Position numbers and translations under genes: made by a program. The notes below the pieces were generated by a model, which worked only from the letters and a program-made list of their open reading frames with translations, was not told where the DNA came from and ran no database searches. From positions 1 to 30,066 of the forward strand of contig CAKPFH010000010.1 of NCBI GenBank assembly GCA_934153655.1: a stretch of DNA of 30,066 nt, given 5' to 3'. Below are positions 14,681-22,181 of the stretch, one piece after another. This stretch comes from an uncultured Bacilli bacterium. GTDB lineage: Bacteria; Bacillota_I; Bacilli_A; RF39; UBA660. How positions within the stretch are numbered: position 1 is the stretch's first letter; the number at the start of each line of letters is the position of its first letter.

Positions 14681-14757
14681 TAATTTTAGTACGGTGGCGA
14701 CCATCGGAAATCAGTCTACTATTATGTAAGTAGAAAAGAAAGACAGTGATGTTTTTC
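14681..14757 (+). ncRNA. Candidate TnpB guide RNA (omega RNA/reRNA) scaffold region
   Basis: Non-coding right flank of tnpB with a GTACGGTGGCGACC block and a TCTACT...AGTAGA hairpin (14715-14734). In characterised TnpB systems the guide RNA covers the 3' end of tnpB and this right end, and the guide is the host DNA just beyond. The exact 3' boundary, and so the guide, cannot be set by eye. Confidence 0.5.
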
Positions 14758-14797
14758 AGATAATTTTGACTTATGTCAATTATCTTAGTTCTAGCCC

Positions 14798-14826
14798 TTG
14801 ACAACTAAGTTTTTCTATTTTAAAAT
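14798..14826 (+). promoter_or_regulatory. Promoter of gpsB
   Basis: Consensus TTGACA at 14798-14803, 17-nt spacer, TAAAAT at 14821-14826, 25 nt before the gpsB ATG. Confidence 0.75.
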
Positions 14827-14850
14827 ATTAATAGAAAGGAATTGAGGGAT

Positions 14851-15201
14851 ATGTATAAGGATGAGTTTAATCTAACAAGCGATATGATTTTGGAAAAAGA
14901 TTTTAAGATAGATACGCGAGGTTATCGTTTAAAAGAAGTTGATCAATTTCTTGATCTTGTAATTGCCGATTACGAACATTTTTATGCAATCATTAGAAAC
15001 CTTGAAAAAGAAAAGGAAGATAACTTAGAACAAATAATTAATTTAAAACAAGAAATTCGCAATTTAAAAACCAATGTGGAAATAGTCAAGGCTGTTGATA
15101 ATATGCCAAATTCTGGTTCAAGTTTAGATGTTTTAAAAAGATTATCACGTTTAGAAAAAGTTGTTTATGGTAAAAATCAAACATCAGAAGATGAAGAATA
15201 A
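14851..15201 (+). CDS. gpsB: Cell cycle protein GpsB (DivIVA family)
   Basis: Cytosolic coiled-coil adaptor that links the division and elongation machineries to penicillin-binding proteins. The 116-aa sequence has the DivIVA-like N-terminal domain ILEKDFKIDTRGYRLKEVDQFLD, a coiled coil (about residues 40-80) and the short C-terminal helix RLSRLEKVVYGK seen in GpsB. An in-frame TTG at 14842 sits too close to the AAAGGA; ATG 14851 matches the family start. The stop codon touches the RNase P RNA, an arrangement conserved in Firmicutes (gpsB-rnpB) but unusually tight here. Confidence 0.92.
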   Translation: MYKDEFNLTSDMILEKDFKIDTRGYRLKEVDQFLDLVIADYEHFYAIIRNLEKEKEDNLEQIINLKQEIRNLKTNVEIVKAVDNMPNSGSSLDVLKRLSRLEKVVYGKNQTSEDEE

Positions 15202-15545
15202 ATACTTTGGCAAACGCTATACTTTTGTGGTATAGAGGAAAGTCCATGCTCACAATAACTGCGATGTTATTAGTGTTCGTGTTAAGGGAAAAAATAACCT
15301 TAAGTAGTTTTAACTAACGGCTATGAAATAACCTAAATTTTTTAATATGGTTAGAGTAATTATAAAAGTGCTATAGTGATGAAAAATCTGGAAACGGAGG
15401 AAGTGGAACATAGTAAACCCCACGAGTGAGAAACCCAAATAATGGTAGGGGAGCTTAGATGACAGAAATGAATGAAATCTAGGATCAAGTGATAGATAAA
15501 TGTTTGCCACCTTTATGGTACAGAACATGGCTTATAAAGTATTTA
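15201..15545 (+). ncRNA. rnpB: RNase P RNA (rnpB)
   Basis: Catalytic RNA that matures tRNA 5' ends. Recognised from GAGGAAAGTCCATGCTC near the 5' end, GAAACGGAGGAAGTGGAAC and GTGAGAAACCC in the centre, and ACAGAACATGGCTTATA at the 3' end, which forms P4 with the 5' block. AATACTTT (15201-15208) pairs with AAAGTATT (15536-15543) as helix P1. A T-rich run at 15546-15554 provides termination. No clear promoter separates it from gpsB, so it may be processed from the gpsB transcript. Confidence 0.93.
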
Positions 15546-15563
15546 TATTTTTTTGAGGTGAAT

Positions 15564-16049
15564 ATGAAAGAAATTGGTGAGTATTTAAAAAAAGAACGTC
15601 GTAAAAATAGCATAGGAATAAGTGAAGCAAGTGAAGATTTAAAAATTGAAGCTCAATTATTGGAAGCAATAGAAGAAGGAAATTATAAAGCATTTAAAGA
15701 TGTATTTGAATTAAAAAACTCTATACGAATATATGCCAAATATTTAGGCTTAAATGTTGATAAAATTTTAGATGAATTTAATGACTTTATTTTTGAAAAA
15801 ACTTCTAGAATATCTTTGGATGATATAAAGAACGCTAAAAATAGTGAAGATAAAAATGCAAGAATTGCTTCACCATATACAAAAATAAAACATACTAAAT
15901 ATGATGTTGCGCCTGTAGTTTTACTAATAGCCATTCTTTTATTTATTTCGTTGATTGTGTATATAACTTTAAAGATTTCACATGATGATTCAAAAATTGT
16001 TCAAGAATTAGCATTGAAAAAAGGAGTAGAATATGAATTTACCAACTAA
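15564..16049 (+). CDS. RodZ-like protein: HTH domain plus single membrane segment
   Basis: The N-terminal HTH_25/XRE domain (IGEYLKKERRKNSIGISEASEDLKI..., residues 3-70) typical of RodZ precedes a hydrophilic linker and one membrane helix (VAPVVLLIAILLFISLIVYITL, split across about residues 113-134). RodZ links MreB to the wall-elongation complex. Only about 25 residues follow the membrane segment, so the usual extracellular beta domain is missing and this is a short version. The ATG at 15564 follows SD GAGGTG; upstream in-frame codons belong to rnpB. Overlap with pgsA is 17 nt, and the rodZ-pgsA pairing is widespread in Firmicutes. Confidence 0.82.
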   Translation: MKEIGEYLKKERRKNSIGISEASEDLKIEAQLLEAIEEGNYKAFKDVFELKNSIRIYAKYLGLNVDKILDEFNDFIFEKTSRISLDDIKNAKNSEDKNARIASPYTKIKHTKYDVAPVVLLIAILLFISLIVYITLKISHDDSKIVQELALKKGVEYEFTN

Positions 16050-16620
16050 ATTAACTTTTTCAAGAATTATACTGACTATTATCATTGTTGCTTTTTGTGT
16101 ATTTCCTTTTTATAGCGTAGGAATTAATTTTCCAAAATTCAATGTTTGTGGTGTTATAATTGATTCTACCTATTTTATTGCAGGAATATTATTTATTATT
16201 GCTTCTATAACTGATTTTTTAGATGGTAATATAGCAAGAAATAATAATATGGTTACTGATACTGGCAAAATGCTAGATGCTATAGCAGATAAGGTTTTAG
16301 TCAATTCTGTATTAATAATATTTGCTACAAAAAAAATGATTTCACCTATTGTACCAATAATATGTATATTTAGGGATGAGATAGTTAATGCTTTAAAAAT
16401 GGATTTGGCAAGCAAGGGAGAAGTAATTGCGGCCATTAAAACAGGAAAAATCAAAACTGCTTCAATGATGGTAGGTCTGGGTCTTATGTTTTTCTATAAT
16501 TTACCATTTGAGTTAATAAACATTAAAGTTGCTGACTTTTTGATTTATTTTGCTGTTATAATGTCTATAATATCTGGAATAGAATATTATAATTTATGGA
16601 GAAAACAAAAAAATAAATAA
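16033..16620 (+). CDS. pgsA: CDP-diacylglycerol-glycerol-3-phosphate 3-phosphatidyltransferase
   Basis: Makes phosphatidylglycerol phosphate, the committed step to phosphatidylglycerol, in the membrane. The CDP-alcohol phosphotransferase signature is complete: DFLDGNIARNNNMVTDTGKMLDAIADK (in parts D..DG..AR, then G...D...D) at about residues 62-88. Several hydrophobic segments surround it. At 195 aa the length is typical. SD AAAGGAG lies inside the end of the rodZ-like gene. Confidence 0.93.
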   Translation: MNLPTKLTFSRIILTIIIVAFCVFPFYSVGINFPKFNVCGVIIDSTYFIAGILFIIASITDFLDGNIARNNNMVTDTGKMLDAIADKVLVNSVLIIFATKKMISPIVPIICIFRDEIVNALKMDLASKGEVIAAIKTGKIKTASMMVGLGLMFFYNLPFELINIKVADFLIYFAVIMSIISGIEYYNLWRKQKNK

Positions 16621-16670
16621 TAATAATTAATAATAATTAATAAAAAAATGTATATATTAATAAATAATTG

Positions 16671-16699
16671 TTGAAAAAAAACATATATTATAGTAAGAT
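16671..16699 (+). promoter_or_regulatory. Putative promoter of yneF
   Basis: TTGAAA at 16671-16676, 17-nt spacer, TAAGAT at 16694-16699. Confidence 0.5.
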
Positions 16700-16719
16700 A
16701 CTTGTAGGAGTTGATATTT

Positions 16720-16929
16720 ATGTGGTTAGATATTTTGCAGGTTTTTCTTGGATTTGTTGTAGGAGCAGTGGTTGGTTTTTTAATTTCACGTAAGTTTATG
16801 ATGAAGTATTTAAAACAAAATCCACCAATTAATGAAGATATGATCAAAACCTTAATGAGTGGTATGGGAAGAACTCCAACTCAAAAACAAGTTAATCAAA
16901 TGATGAAACAAATGCAAAAATATATGTAG
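16720..16929 (+). CDS. YneF family small membrane protein (UPF0154)
   Basis: A 69-aa protein with an N-terminal membrane helix (LDILQVFLGFVVGAVVGFLI) and the conserved cytosolic stretch NPPINEDMIKTLMSGMGRTPTQKQVNQMM, split here for description, that defines UPF0154/YneF. The function is unknown. ATG 16720 lies 9 nt after SD AGGAG; a TTG at 16711 abuts the SD and is unlikely. It has its own promoter. Confidence 0.9.
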   Translation: MWLDILQVFLGFVVGAVVGFLISRKFMMKYLKQNPPINEDMIKTLMSGMGRTPTQKQVNQMMKQMQKYM

Positions 16930-16959
16930 AAATATAAAAATAAACATGTAAAAAATATA

Positions 16960-17141
16960 TGGGAGACAATAATAACTAATTTAATTTAAGAGAGTAATTG
17001 GTTGGTGTGAAATTACATTAAATGCTATTTAATCTACTTCCAGTTTGGATTTAATTAATCCCGGTGTTTTACCGTTATTGAATTAAGTAAAAAAAAGGAT
17101 GGTACCGTCTATTTAGACTCCTTGTGTATCGTTCTTTTTAT
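16960..17141 (+). promoter_or_regulatory. T-box riboswitch, probably serine-specific
   Basis: Senses uncharged tRNA and antiterminates. The stem I base pairs TGGGAG (16960-16965) with CTTCCA (17037-17042). AGAGAG and GGTTGGTGTGAAA are stem I landmarks. TCT (17033-17035), followed by A and then the resumed stem, is the likely specifier codon (Ser). The T-box AAGGATGGTACCG lies at 17095-17107. A terminator stem pairs AAAAAGGATGGTAC with GTATCGTTCTTTTT through several G-U pairs and ends in T-rich DNA. The downstream serS agrees with the specifier. Confidence 0.88.
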
Positions 17142-17163
17142 TTTTATAAAAAATGGAGGAATT

Positions 17164-17676
17164 ATGTTGAAAAAATATTTTGCAGAAGAAGAGTATTTAA
17201 AATTAAAAGAGTCGAATGATTTGCTTTTTAAAACTATGGAATTAGTGATAAAACTATTTGAAGGTAAAACTGACAAAGCTGGTTTGCCTTATTATAATCA
17301 TTTATTAAAGGTGTATGCTAATGTTTTAATTTATGATGAAAAGATAATAGCCTTACTTCATGATGTTGTTGAAGATACTGATGTTACATTTGATGATTTA
17401 CAGGAATTTGGCTATCCACAAAAAATTTTAGCAGCCTTAAGATGTTTAACTAAAAATAAGGGTGAATATTATCCTGATTATATTCAAAGAATAATTGATA
17501 GCAATAATATATATGCCCTTGATGTCAAATTGGCAGATTTAAAACATAATATAGATATTAAAAGAATTAAGGAACCAACTTTAAACGATTATGAAAGAAT
17601 AAATAAAAGATATATACCAGCTATAAACAAAATTCAAAACAAATTAGAACAAATAAAGGAGAGTAAAGTATGTTAG
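17164..17676 (+). CDS. HD-domain hydrolase related to the (p)ppGpp hydrolase domain
   Basis: A 170-aa single-domain HD protein. YYNHLLKV (first His), LLHDVVEDTDV (HD pair) and DVKLADLKHNID (distal Asp) give the metal-binding set H...HD...D of the RelA/SpoT hydrolase half and of Mesh1-type enzymes. No synthetase or TGS domain is present. The substrate could be (p)ppGpp, but other nucleotides are possible. ATG 17164 has SD GGAGG; longer upstream codons run into the T-box terminator. It overlaps serS by 7 nt and lies under the serine T-box, tying it to amino-acid starvation. Confidence 0.8.
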   Translation: MLKKYFAEEEYLKLKESNDLLFKTMELVIKLFEGKTDKAGLPYYNHLLKVYANVLIYDEKIIALLHDVVEDTDVTFDDLQEFGYPQKILAALRCLTKNKGEYYPDYIQRIIDSNNIYALDVKLADLKHNIDIKRIKEPTLNDYERINKRYIPAINKIQNKLEQIKESKVC

Positions 17677-18956
17677 ATATTAAATTTGTAAGAGAAAATC
17701 CAGAAAAAGTAAAAGAAAATATTAAAAAGAAATTTCAAGAACAAAAATTGGAATTAGTTGATAAAGTGATAGAACTTGATAAAAGTTCACGTGAATTAAA
17801 AGCAAGTGGTGATATTTTAAGAAGTGACAGAAAAAAAATAAGTGATGAAATTGGGAAACTTTTTAGAGAAAACAAAAAAGAAGAAGCAGAAAAAGCTAAA
17901 CAAAGCGTAAATGAAATAAATGCTAAACTTACTGAGATGGAGCAAGAAGAAGAAAAAATAAATGATGATATTAGAAAAATAATGTTAACAATCCCTAATA
18001 TTATTGATGATTCTGTACCAATTGGAAAAAATGATACAGAAAATGTAGAAATAGAAAGATTCGGAGAACCAATTGTTCCAAATTATGAAATACCATATCA
18101 TGCTGATATCCTAGAAAGAATGTCTGGACTTGATAAAGAGTCAAGCGGCAGAACAAGTGGAAATGGTTTTTATTATTTAATAGGGGATGCAGCAAGACTT
18201 CATTCTGCCATGTTAACTTATGCAAGAGATTTTATGATAGATCATGGTTTTACTTATTGCATTCCACCATTTATGATAAGATCAGATGTTGTATCTGGAG
18301 TAATGAGCTTTGCTGAAATGGAAAATATGATGTATAAAATAGAAGGTGAAGATTTATACTTAATAGGTACAAGCGAACATTCTATGATAGGAAGATTTAA
18401 AGATCAAATTATTAAAGAAAACGAATTACCTATCAATTTGACAAGTTATTCTCCTTGTTTTAGAAAAGAAGTAGGTGCTCACGGAATTGAAGAAAGAGGA
18501 ATTTATCGTGTACATCAGTTTGAAAAGCAAGAAATGGTAATTTTGTGTAAACCTGAAGAATCAATGGATTGGTATAACAAAATGTGGAAATTAACTGTTG
18601 ACTTTTTTAGAAGTTTAGATATTCCTGTAAGAACACTAGAATGTTGTTCAGGTGATTTAGCTGATTTAAAAGTTAAATCATGTGATGTTGAAGCTTGGAG
18701 TCCACGTCAACAAAAATATTTTGAAGTAGGATCATGCTCAACCCTAGGAGATGCCCAAGCAAGAAGACTTGGCATTAGGGTAAAGGGTGAAAAAAATAAT
18801 TATTTTGTTCACACATTAAATAATACGGTTCTTGCAACACCAAGAGCTTTAATAGCGTTTTTAGAAAATCATTATCAAGAAAATGGCACTATTACTATTC
18901 CTGAATCTTTAAGAAAATATATGGGTGGTAAAGAAATAATAACACTTGATAAATAG
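17670..18956 (+). CDS. serS: Seryl-tRNA synthetase
   Basis: Charges tRNA-Ser. The N-terminal coiled-coil arm (about residues 28-100) precedes the class II catalytic core with motif 2 FRKEVGAHGIEERGIYRVHQF and motif 3 NNTVLATPRALIAFLENH (both quoted in part), and the TSEHSMIG block, where most enzymes have TAE. At 428 aa the length is normal. It is the second gene of a T-box-controlled operon and is followed by a terminator. Confidence 0.96.
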   Translation: MLDIKFVRENPEKVKENIKKKFQEQKLELVDKVIELDKSSRELKASGDILRSDRKKISDEIGKLFRENKKEEAEKAKQSVNEINAKLTEMEQEEEKINDDIRKIMLTIPNIIDDSVPIGKNDTENVEIERFGEPIVPNYEIPYHADILERMSGLDKESSGRTSGNGFYYLIGDAARLHSAMLTYARDFMIDHGFTYCIPPFMIRSDVVSGVMSFAEMENMMYKIEGEDLYLIGTSEHSMIGRFKDQIIKENELPINLTSYSPCFRKEVGAHGIEERGIYRVHQFEKQEMVILCKPEESMDWYNKMWKLTVDFFRSLDIPVRTLECCSGDLADLKVKSCDVEAWSPRQQKYFEVGSCSTLGDAQARRLGIRVKGEKNNYFVHTLNNTVLATPRALIAFLENHYQENGTITIPESLRKYMGGKEIITLDK

Positions 18957-18959
18957 GAT

Positions 18960-18991
18960 ATATAGTGCTCTTAATGAGTACTATATTTTTT
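18960..18991 (+). terminator. Terminator after serS
   Basis: ATATAGTGCTC and GAGTACTATAT form an 11-bp stem with one mismatch around a 5-nt loop, followed by five T. Confidence 0.78.
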
Positions 18992-19021
18992 ATTGTAGAA
19001 TAGTAATTAATAGGAGGAATT

Positions 19022-19741
19022 ATGAAAATAGGAATGTTTGATTCAGGATTAGGTGGTCTTACTGTTTTAAAGGAATTTATAAAAAAATATCCAAATAACA
19101 CTTATATATATTATGGAGACACTAAAAATCTTCCTTATGGTACTAAAAGTAAGCAAGAATTGATTAAATTAGTTACTAAAATAATATCTTTTTTTGAAAA
19201 AAAACAAATAGATATAATAATAGTAGCATGTGGAACGATTAGCTCAACTTGTCTAGATGAAATTAAAAAAATGACAAATATTCCAGTATATGATATTATC
19301 AGTCCTACTATTGAATATTTAAATGAAATAAAGCAAAATAAAATAGGAATATTTGCAACAACTGCTACTATAAATTCTCATGTGTTTAAAAAAAGTTTAA
19401 AACAAAAAAATATATTAGAAATTGCAACAAAAGAGTTTGTTCCAATGATTGAAGATAGTAAAATTGATTTAAATACAATAAAACATTATTGTAATCAAAT
19501 ATCTTCATGTGATATATTGGTGCTTGGGTGTACCCATTATCCGATTATTAAAGAGCAATTAGAAAAATTTTTGCCATCTAACGCTTTAATAATAAATATG
19601 GCTGTTCCTTTATTAGTTAAGATAAAGTTATCTAATAATTCAAAAAAAAATATAATATTGTATTTTACTAAAACAAATGATACTTTAGTTGAAAGCATTA
19701 ATAATATTCTTGATTTTTCTTATGAATTAATAATTTTATAA
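19022..19741 (+). CDS. murI: Glutamate racemase
   Basis: Makes D-glutamate for peptidoglycan. The N-terminal GMFDSGLGGLTVLKEF and YYGDTKNLPYGTKS are family signatures. The two catalytic cysteines are C70 (in VACGTISS) and C170 (in LGCTHYPI). The usual VACNTAS box reads VACGTIS, an Asn-to-Gly change next to the catalytic Cys. At 239 aa the protein is slightly short at the C-terminus compared with the usual 260-270. SD GGAGG precedes ATG 19022. Confidence 0.93.
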   Translation: MKIGMFDSGLGGLTVLKEFIKKYPNNTYIYYGDTKNLPYGTKSKQELIKLVTKIISFFEKKQIDIIIVACGTISSTCLDEIKKMTNIPVYDIISPTIEYLNEIKQNKIGIFATTATINSHVFKKSLKQKNILEIATKEFVPMIEDSKIDLNTIKHYCNQISSCDILVLGCTHYPIIKEQLEKFLPSNALIINMAVPLLVKIKLSNNSKKNIILYFTKTNDTLVESINNILDFSYELIIL

Positions 19742-19981
19742 TAAATGAATAAATTGTATTTATAAAGTTAATTATTCTGAAATTTTATTAACATAATTAT
19801 AAAAATGAATAGCAAAGTGGCTATGTTTAACTTACTAAGTTATCATTCAAAATTCTAAATTTTAAACATAAAACTGAAAACAAGAAAATAATATAGATTT
19901 GTAAAAAATTGGATAGGTATGAAAAAAAATAAAAAAAAATTAAAAAAAACACAAAAAAGAATTAAAAAAATACAAAAAAGT
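19742..19981. other. AT-rich intergenic region without a supported gene
   Basis: About 240 bases between murI and the rplS promoter. It includes an A-rich tract (19919-19980) that can be read as a Lys-rich 43-codon ORF, but that ORF has no SD and runs through the rplS promoter. No terminator for murI was recognised. Confidence 0.5.
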
Positions 19982-20010
19982 TTGCAATTTAAATTAATTT
20001 GTGATATTAT
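19982..20010 (+). promoter_or_regulatory. Promoter of rplS
   Basis: TTGCAA at 19982-19987, 17-nt spacer, TATTAT at 20005-20010. The start site would lie just before the leader hairpin. Confidence 0.65.
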
Positions 20011-20019
20011 CTTTAATGT

Positions 20020-20052
20020 GATTCGCTGCTATATGTATTATTTAGCATAATC
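20020..20052 (+). promoter_or_regulatory. L19 leader-like RNA structure
   Basis: GATT (20020-20023) pairs with AATC (20049-20052), enclosing GCTA...TAGC (20028-20031 with 20043-20046). Size, position and the GATTCGCTGCTA start resemble the ribosomal protein L19 leader of low-GC Firmicutes, an autoregulatory site. Confidence 0.65.
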
Positions 20053-20074
20053 ATGTAAGAAAGGAAAGTGTATT

Positions 20075-20416
20075 ATGAACGTAATTGATAAAATTACTGC
20101 GTCACAGTTAAATCCTAACATTCCAGAGTTTCGTGTAGGTGATACTGTTAGAGTTGATGTTAAAATCATCGAAGGAAAAAGAGAAAGAATTCAAGCATTT
20201 GAAGGAGTTGTAATCAAAAGACATGGTTCAGGAATTAGTGAAACTTTCACAGTTCGTAAGGTTTCTTATGGAGTTGGTGTTGAAAGAACATTCCCAGTTA
20301 ATTCTCCAAAAATAGCTAATATTGTAGTAATTAAAAAAGGTAAAGTAAGACGTGCTAAGTTAACATTCTTAAGAAATTTAGTTGGTCAATACAAAATCAA
20401 AGAAAGAGATAGATAA
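20075..20416 (+). CDS. rplS: 50S ribosomal protein L19
   Basis: Ribosomal protein at the 30S-50S interface. The 113-aa sequence has the family landmarks IPEFRVGDTVRVDVKIIEG, FEGVVIKRHGSGISETFTVRK and GVGVERTFPVNSPKI, each read in full length without gaps. SD AAGGAAAG precedes ATG 20075. It has its own promoter, leader and terminator. Confidence 0.97.
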   Translation: MNVIDKITASQLNPNIPEFRVGDTVRVDVKIIEGKRERIQAFEGVVIKRHGSGISETFTVRKVSYGVGVERTFPVNSPKIANIVVIKKGKVRRAKLTFLRNLVGQYKIKERDR

Positions 20417-20436
20417 GGTTTGGCCTTATCTTTTTT
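20412..20436 (+). terminator. Terminator after rplS
   Basis: GATAAGG, 5-nt loop, CCTTATC and six T; the stem overlaps the rplS stop codon. It ends only 7 nt before lepB, so lepB depends on read-through or on an unseen promoter. Confidence 0.82.
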
Positions 20437-20442
20437 GGTAAA

Positions 20443-20937
20443 ATGAAAGAAAAAAGTAAAGAAATTTTAAGTTATATTATAATTATAGTTGTTGTTTTAT
20501 TAATAAAACATTATATTGTTACTCCAATTAAGGTAAATGGAAATAGTATGAATAACACCTTAAAGGATAAAGATATAATGATTTTAGATAAAATAAGCTA
20601 TCGTTTTCAAGAGATTAAAAGGTTTGATATTGTTGTTGTTAAAAAAGAAAATGATTATTTAATTAAAAGAGTAATTGGTTTGCCAGGAGAAACAGTAGAG
20701 TATAAAAATAATAAACTTTATATTAATAATAAAAATGTAGCAGAAAAATTTGATCATGGTTTAACTAATGATTATATTTTAAATGAAAAAATACCTGAAG
20801 GATATTATTTTGTTGTTGGCGATAATCGTCCAATTTCAAATGATTCTAGATATATTGGACTTATAAAGAAAGAAGAAATACTGGGTAAAACAAATTTAAT
20901 ATTATTTCCGTTTTCGAGATTTGGTATAAAAAATTAA
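20443..20937 (+). CDS. lepB: Signal peptidase I
   Basis: Membrane serine protease that removes signal peptides from exported proteins. One N-terminal membrane segment (residues 8-22) precedes box B NGNSMNNTL with catalytic Ser35, box D LIKRVIGLPGE with catalytic Lys75, and box E VVGDNRPISNDSR. At 164 aa it is of the short Gram-positive type. The SD is poor (TTTTTTGGTA). It sits directly after the rplS terminator; this rplS-lepB order is frequent in Firmicutes. Confidence 0.94.
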   Translation: MKEKSKEILSYIIIIVVVLLIKHYIVTPIKVNGNSMNNTLKDKDIMILDKISYRFQEIKRFDIVVVKKENDYLIKRVIGLPGETVEYKNNKLYINNKNVAEKFDHGLTNDYILNEKIPEGYYFVVGDNRPISNDSRYIGLIKKEEILGKTNLILFPFSRFGIKN

Positions 20938-20956
20938 AAAAATAGGTGTTTGTAAT

Positions 20957-20977
20957 AGGCTTAAAAGCCTTTTTTTC
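20957..20977 (+). terminator. Terminator after lepB
   Basis: AGGCTT-AA-AAGCCT followed by seven T. Confidence 0.78.
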
Positions 20978-21078
20978 ATAAAAATACTAATTGTTAATAA
21001 AACGGGCGTTAATTCCTTTTAAAATTGGTAGATAAAAAATATAAAAAATTATATGATGCTAAGCGGAGGTGAAAAAAT

Positions 21079-21798
21079 ATGAAATTTAGTAAAAATTTAC
21101 AAGAATTAAGAAAGAAAAATAATTTAAGTCAAGAGGAGTTAGCAGAAAAAATAAATGTAGCAAGACAAACAATTTCAAAATGGGAACTAGTTGAAACTGT
21201 TCCTAACTTAGAACAAGCCAGAAGTTTAGCAGATACTTTAAAAGTAGATTTAAATGAATTAGTACTTGGTAAAACTAATAAAACAAATGAAACAAATAAG
21301 TATAATTTTTTAAAAATAATAGGTTTAGTTTTTATAGATATAATAGCTATACTTTTATTTATCGTGATAGTATTATTATTTATTCTTTTAGTAATATTTA
21401 GTATTACAACTGTATTCTTAGCTTTAAATTATTTATTTAAATTAGAAAACTTAATTAATTTTCCTTATTGGTTAAAAATACCAAAAATGCCTTATTTTAA
21501 TAGTTTATTATTAGCAATTTCTCTTTTTGGCCTTTCAACATTTGGAGGAGTTGGTTGTATTTATTTCTATAAGGAATTAAAACAAATTATATTTAAGTAT
21601 AAGAACTTTCATCATATAGCTACTATTAGTAAAGAATTAAATATTAAAAATGATAATAAGTTAAAAAATAAAAAAGAAATAAATTTAATTTTAAAAATAG
21701 CTATTATTATTTTTATAGTATTTCTTATCTTATTTTATATAACATCTATAATAGATACAAATTCTTTAGACTTTTGGTCCTCTTGGAATTGGTTTTAA
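21079..21798 (+). CDS. XRE-family regulator with C-terminal membrane segments
   Basis: The N-terminal HTH_3 domain (residues 1-65, FSKNLQELRKKNNLSQEELAEKINVARQTISKWE in overlapping parts) is followed by three hydrophobic segments (about 75-115, 145-165 and 208-228). This resembles membrane-tethered XRE regulators of Firmicutes, often next to their target membrane-protein or transporter genes. The ligand is unknown. SD GAGGTG precedes ATG 21079. It stands alone; the next gene has its own promoter. Confidence 0.8.
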   Translation: MKFSKNLQELRKKNNLSQEELAEKINVARQTISKWELVETVPNLEQARSLADTLKVDLNELVLGKTNKTNETNKYNFLKIIGLVFIDIIAILLFIVIVLLFILLVIFSITTVFLALNYLFKLENLINFPYWLKIPKMPYFNSLLLAISLFGLSTFGGVGCIYFYKELKQIIFKYKNFHHIATISKELNIKNDNKLKNKKEINLILKIAIIIFIVFLILFYITSIIDTNSLDFWSSWNWF

Positions 21799-21812
21799 TA
21801 ATAAATAATAGT

Positions 21813-21841
21813 TTGACATCTAAATAAAAATCTATTAAAAT
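21813..21841 (+). promoter_or_regulatory. Promoter of the 21857-23233 operon
   Basis: Consensus TTGACA at 21813-21818, 17-nt spacer, TAAAAT at 21836-21841, 15 nt before the first ATG of the operon. Confidence 0.7.
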
Positions 21842-21856
21842 TATCTTGGAGGGTAT

Positions 21857-22165
21857 ATGAAAAAAGTTAAAGTAGTATGTTTAATTATCTTAATATTTTT
21901 AGTTATTTATGGGGTTTATCTTGGAGTTGAATTAGAAAGATTTAGTTCTAAATTAGGTTGTAGACCTTTAATTACTATTGGTAATATAGAAACCTATGTT
22001 GAAGCAGGTAGTAAAAAAACTAAAGAAAAAATTACTGGCTTAGGTTTTACTGTTGAATATGAAATAAAAACAACTAAACAAAGTGATGACTTGGTAATGA
22101 TTGATGTTTTAGCTGGTCAATTTAAATTATTTGATAAAATTTTATTAATGGCATATGCTGTATAA
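21857..22165 (+). CDS. Hypothetical protein with N-terminal membrane anchor
   Basis: A 102-aa protein with one membrane segment or signal peptide (residues 4-22), then a soluble part containing LGCRPLITIG and FTVEYEIKT. No known motif. SD TTGGAGGG precedes ATG 21857. It is first in an operon with MGMT and two further small proteins. Confidence 0.65.
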   Translation: MKKVKVVCLIILIFLVIYGVYLGVELERFSSKLGCRPLITIGNIETYVEAGSKKTKEKITGLGFTVEYEIKTTKQSDDLVMIDVLAGQFKLFDKILLMAYAV

Positions 22166-22181
22166 TATTTGAAGGAGCAAA

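Larger units (their letters stand above)
13311..14790 (+). mobile_element. IS200/IS605-type tnpB-only element
   Basis: A tnpB with flanking non-coding ends and no tnpA. The left flank has an ATTTGAG...CTCAAAT hairpin (13368-13392) and the palindrome TTTGCGCAAA (13412-13421). The right flank has a conserved-looking GGTGGCGACC block and two hairpins (14715-14734; 14758-14785). Subterminal hairpins rather than terminal inverted repeats are typical of the family. Exact boundaries cannot be set from this window and the given ends are approximate. Confidence 0.6.

Noticed and set aside
15489..15563. N-terminal extension of the RodZ-like ORF
   Set aside because: These codons are the 3' part of RNase P RNA; the real start has SD GAGGTG and ATG 15564.
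19919..20050. Lys-rich 43-codon ORF (starts MKKNKKKLKK) before rplS
   Set aside because: No SD, extreme A-run composition, and it runs through the rplS promoter and leader.
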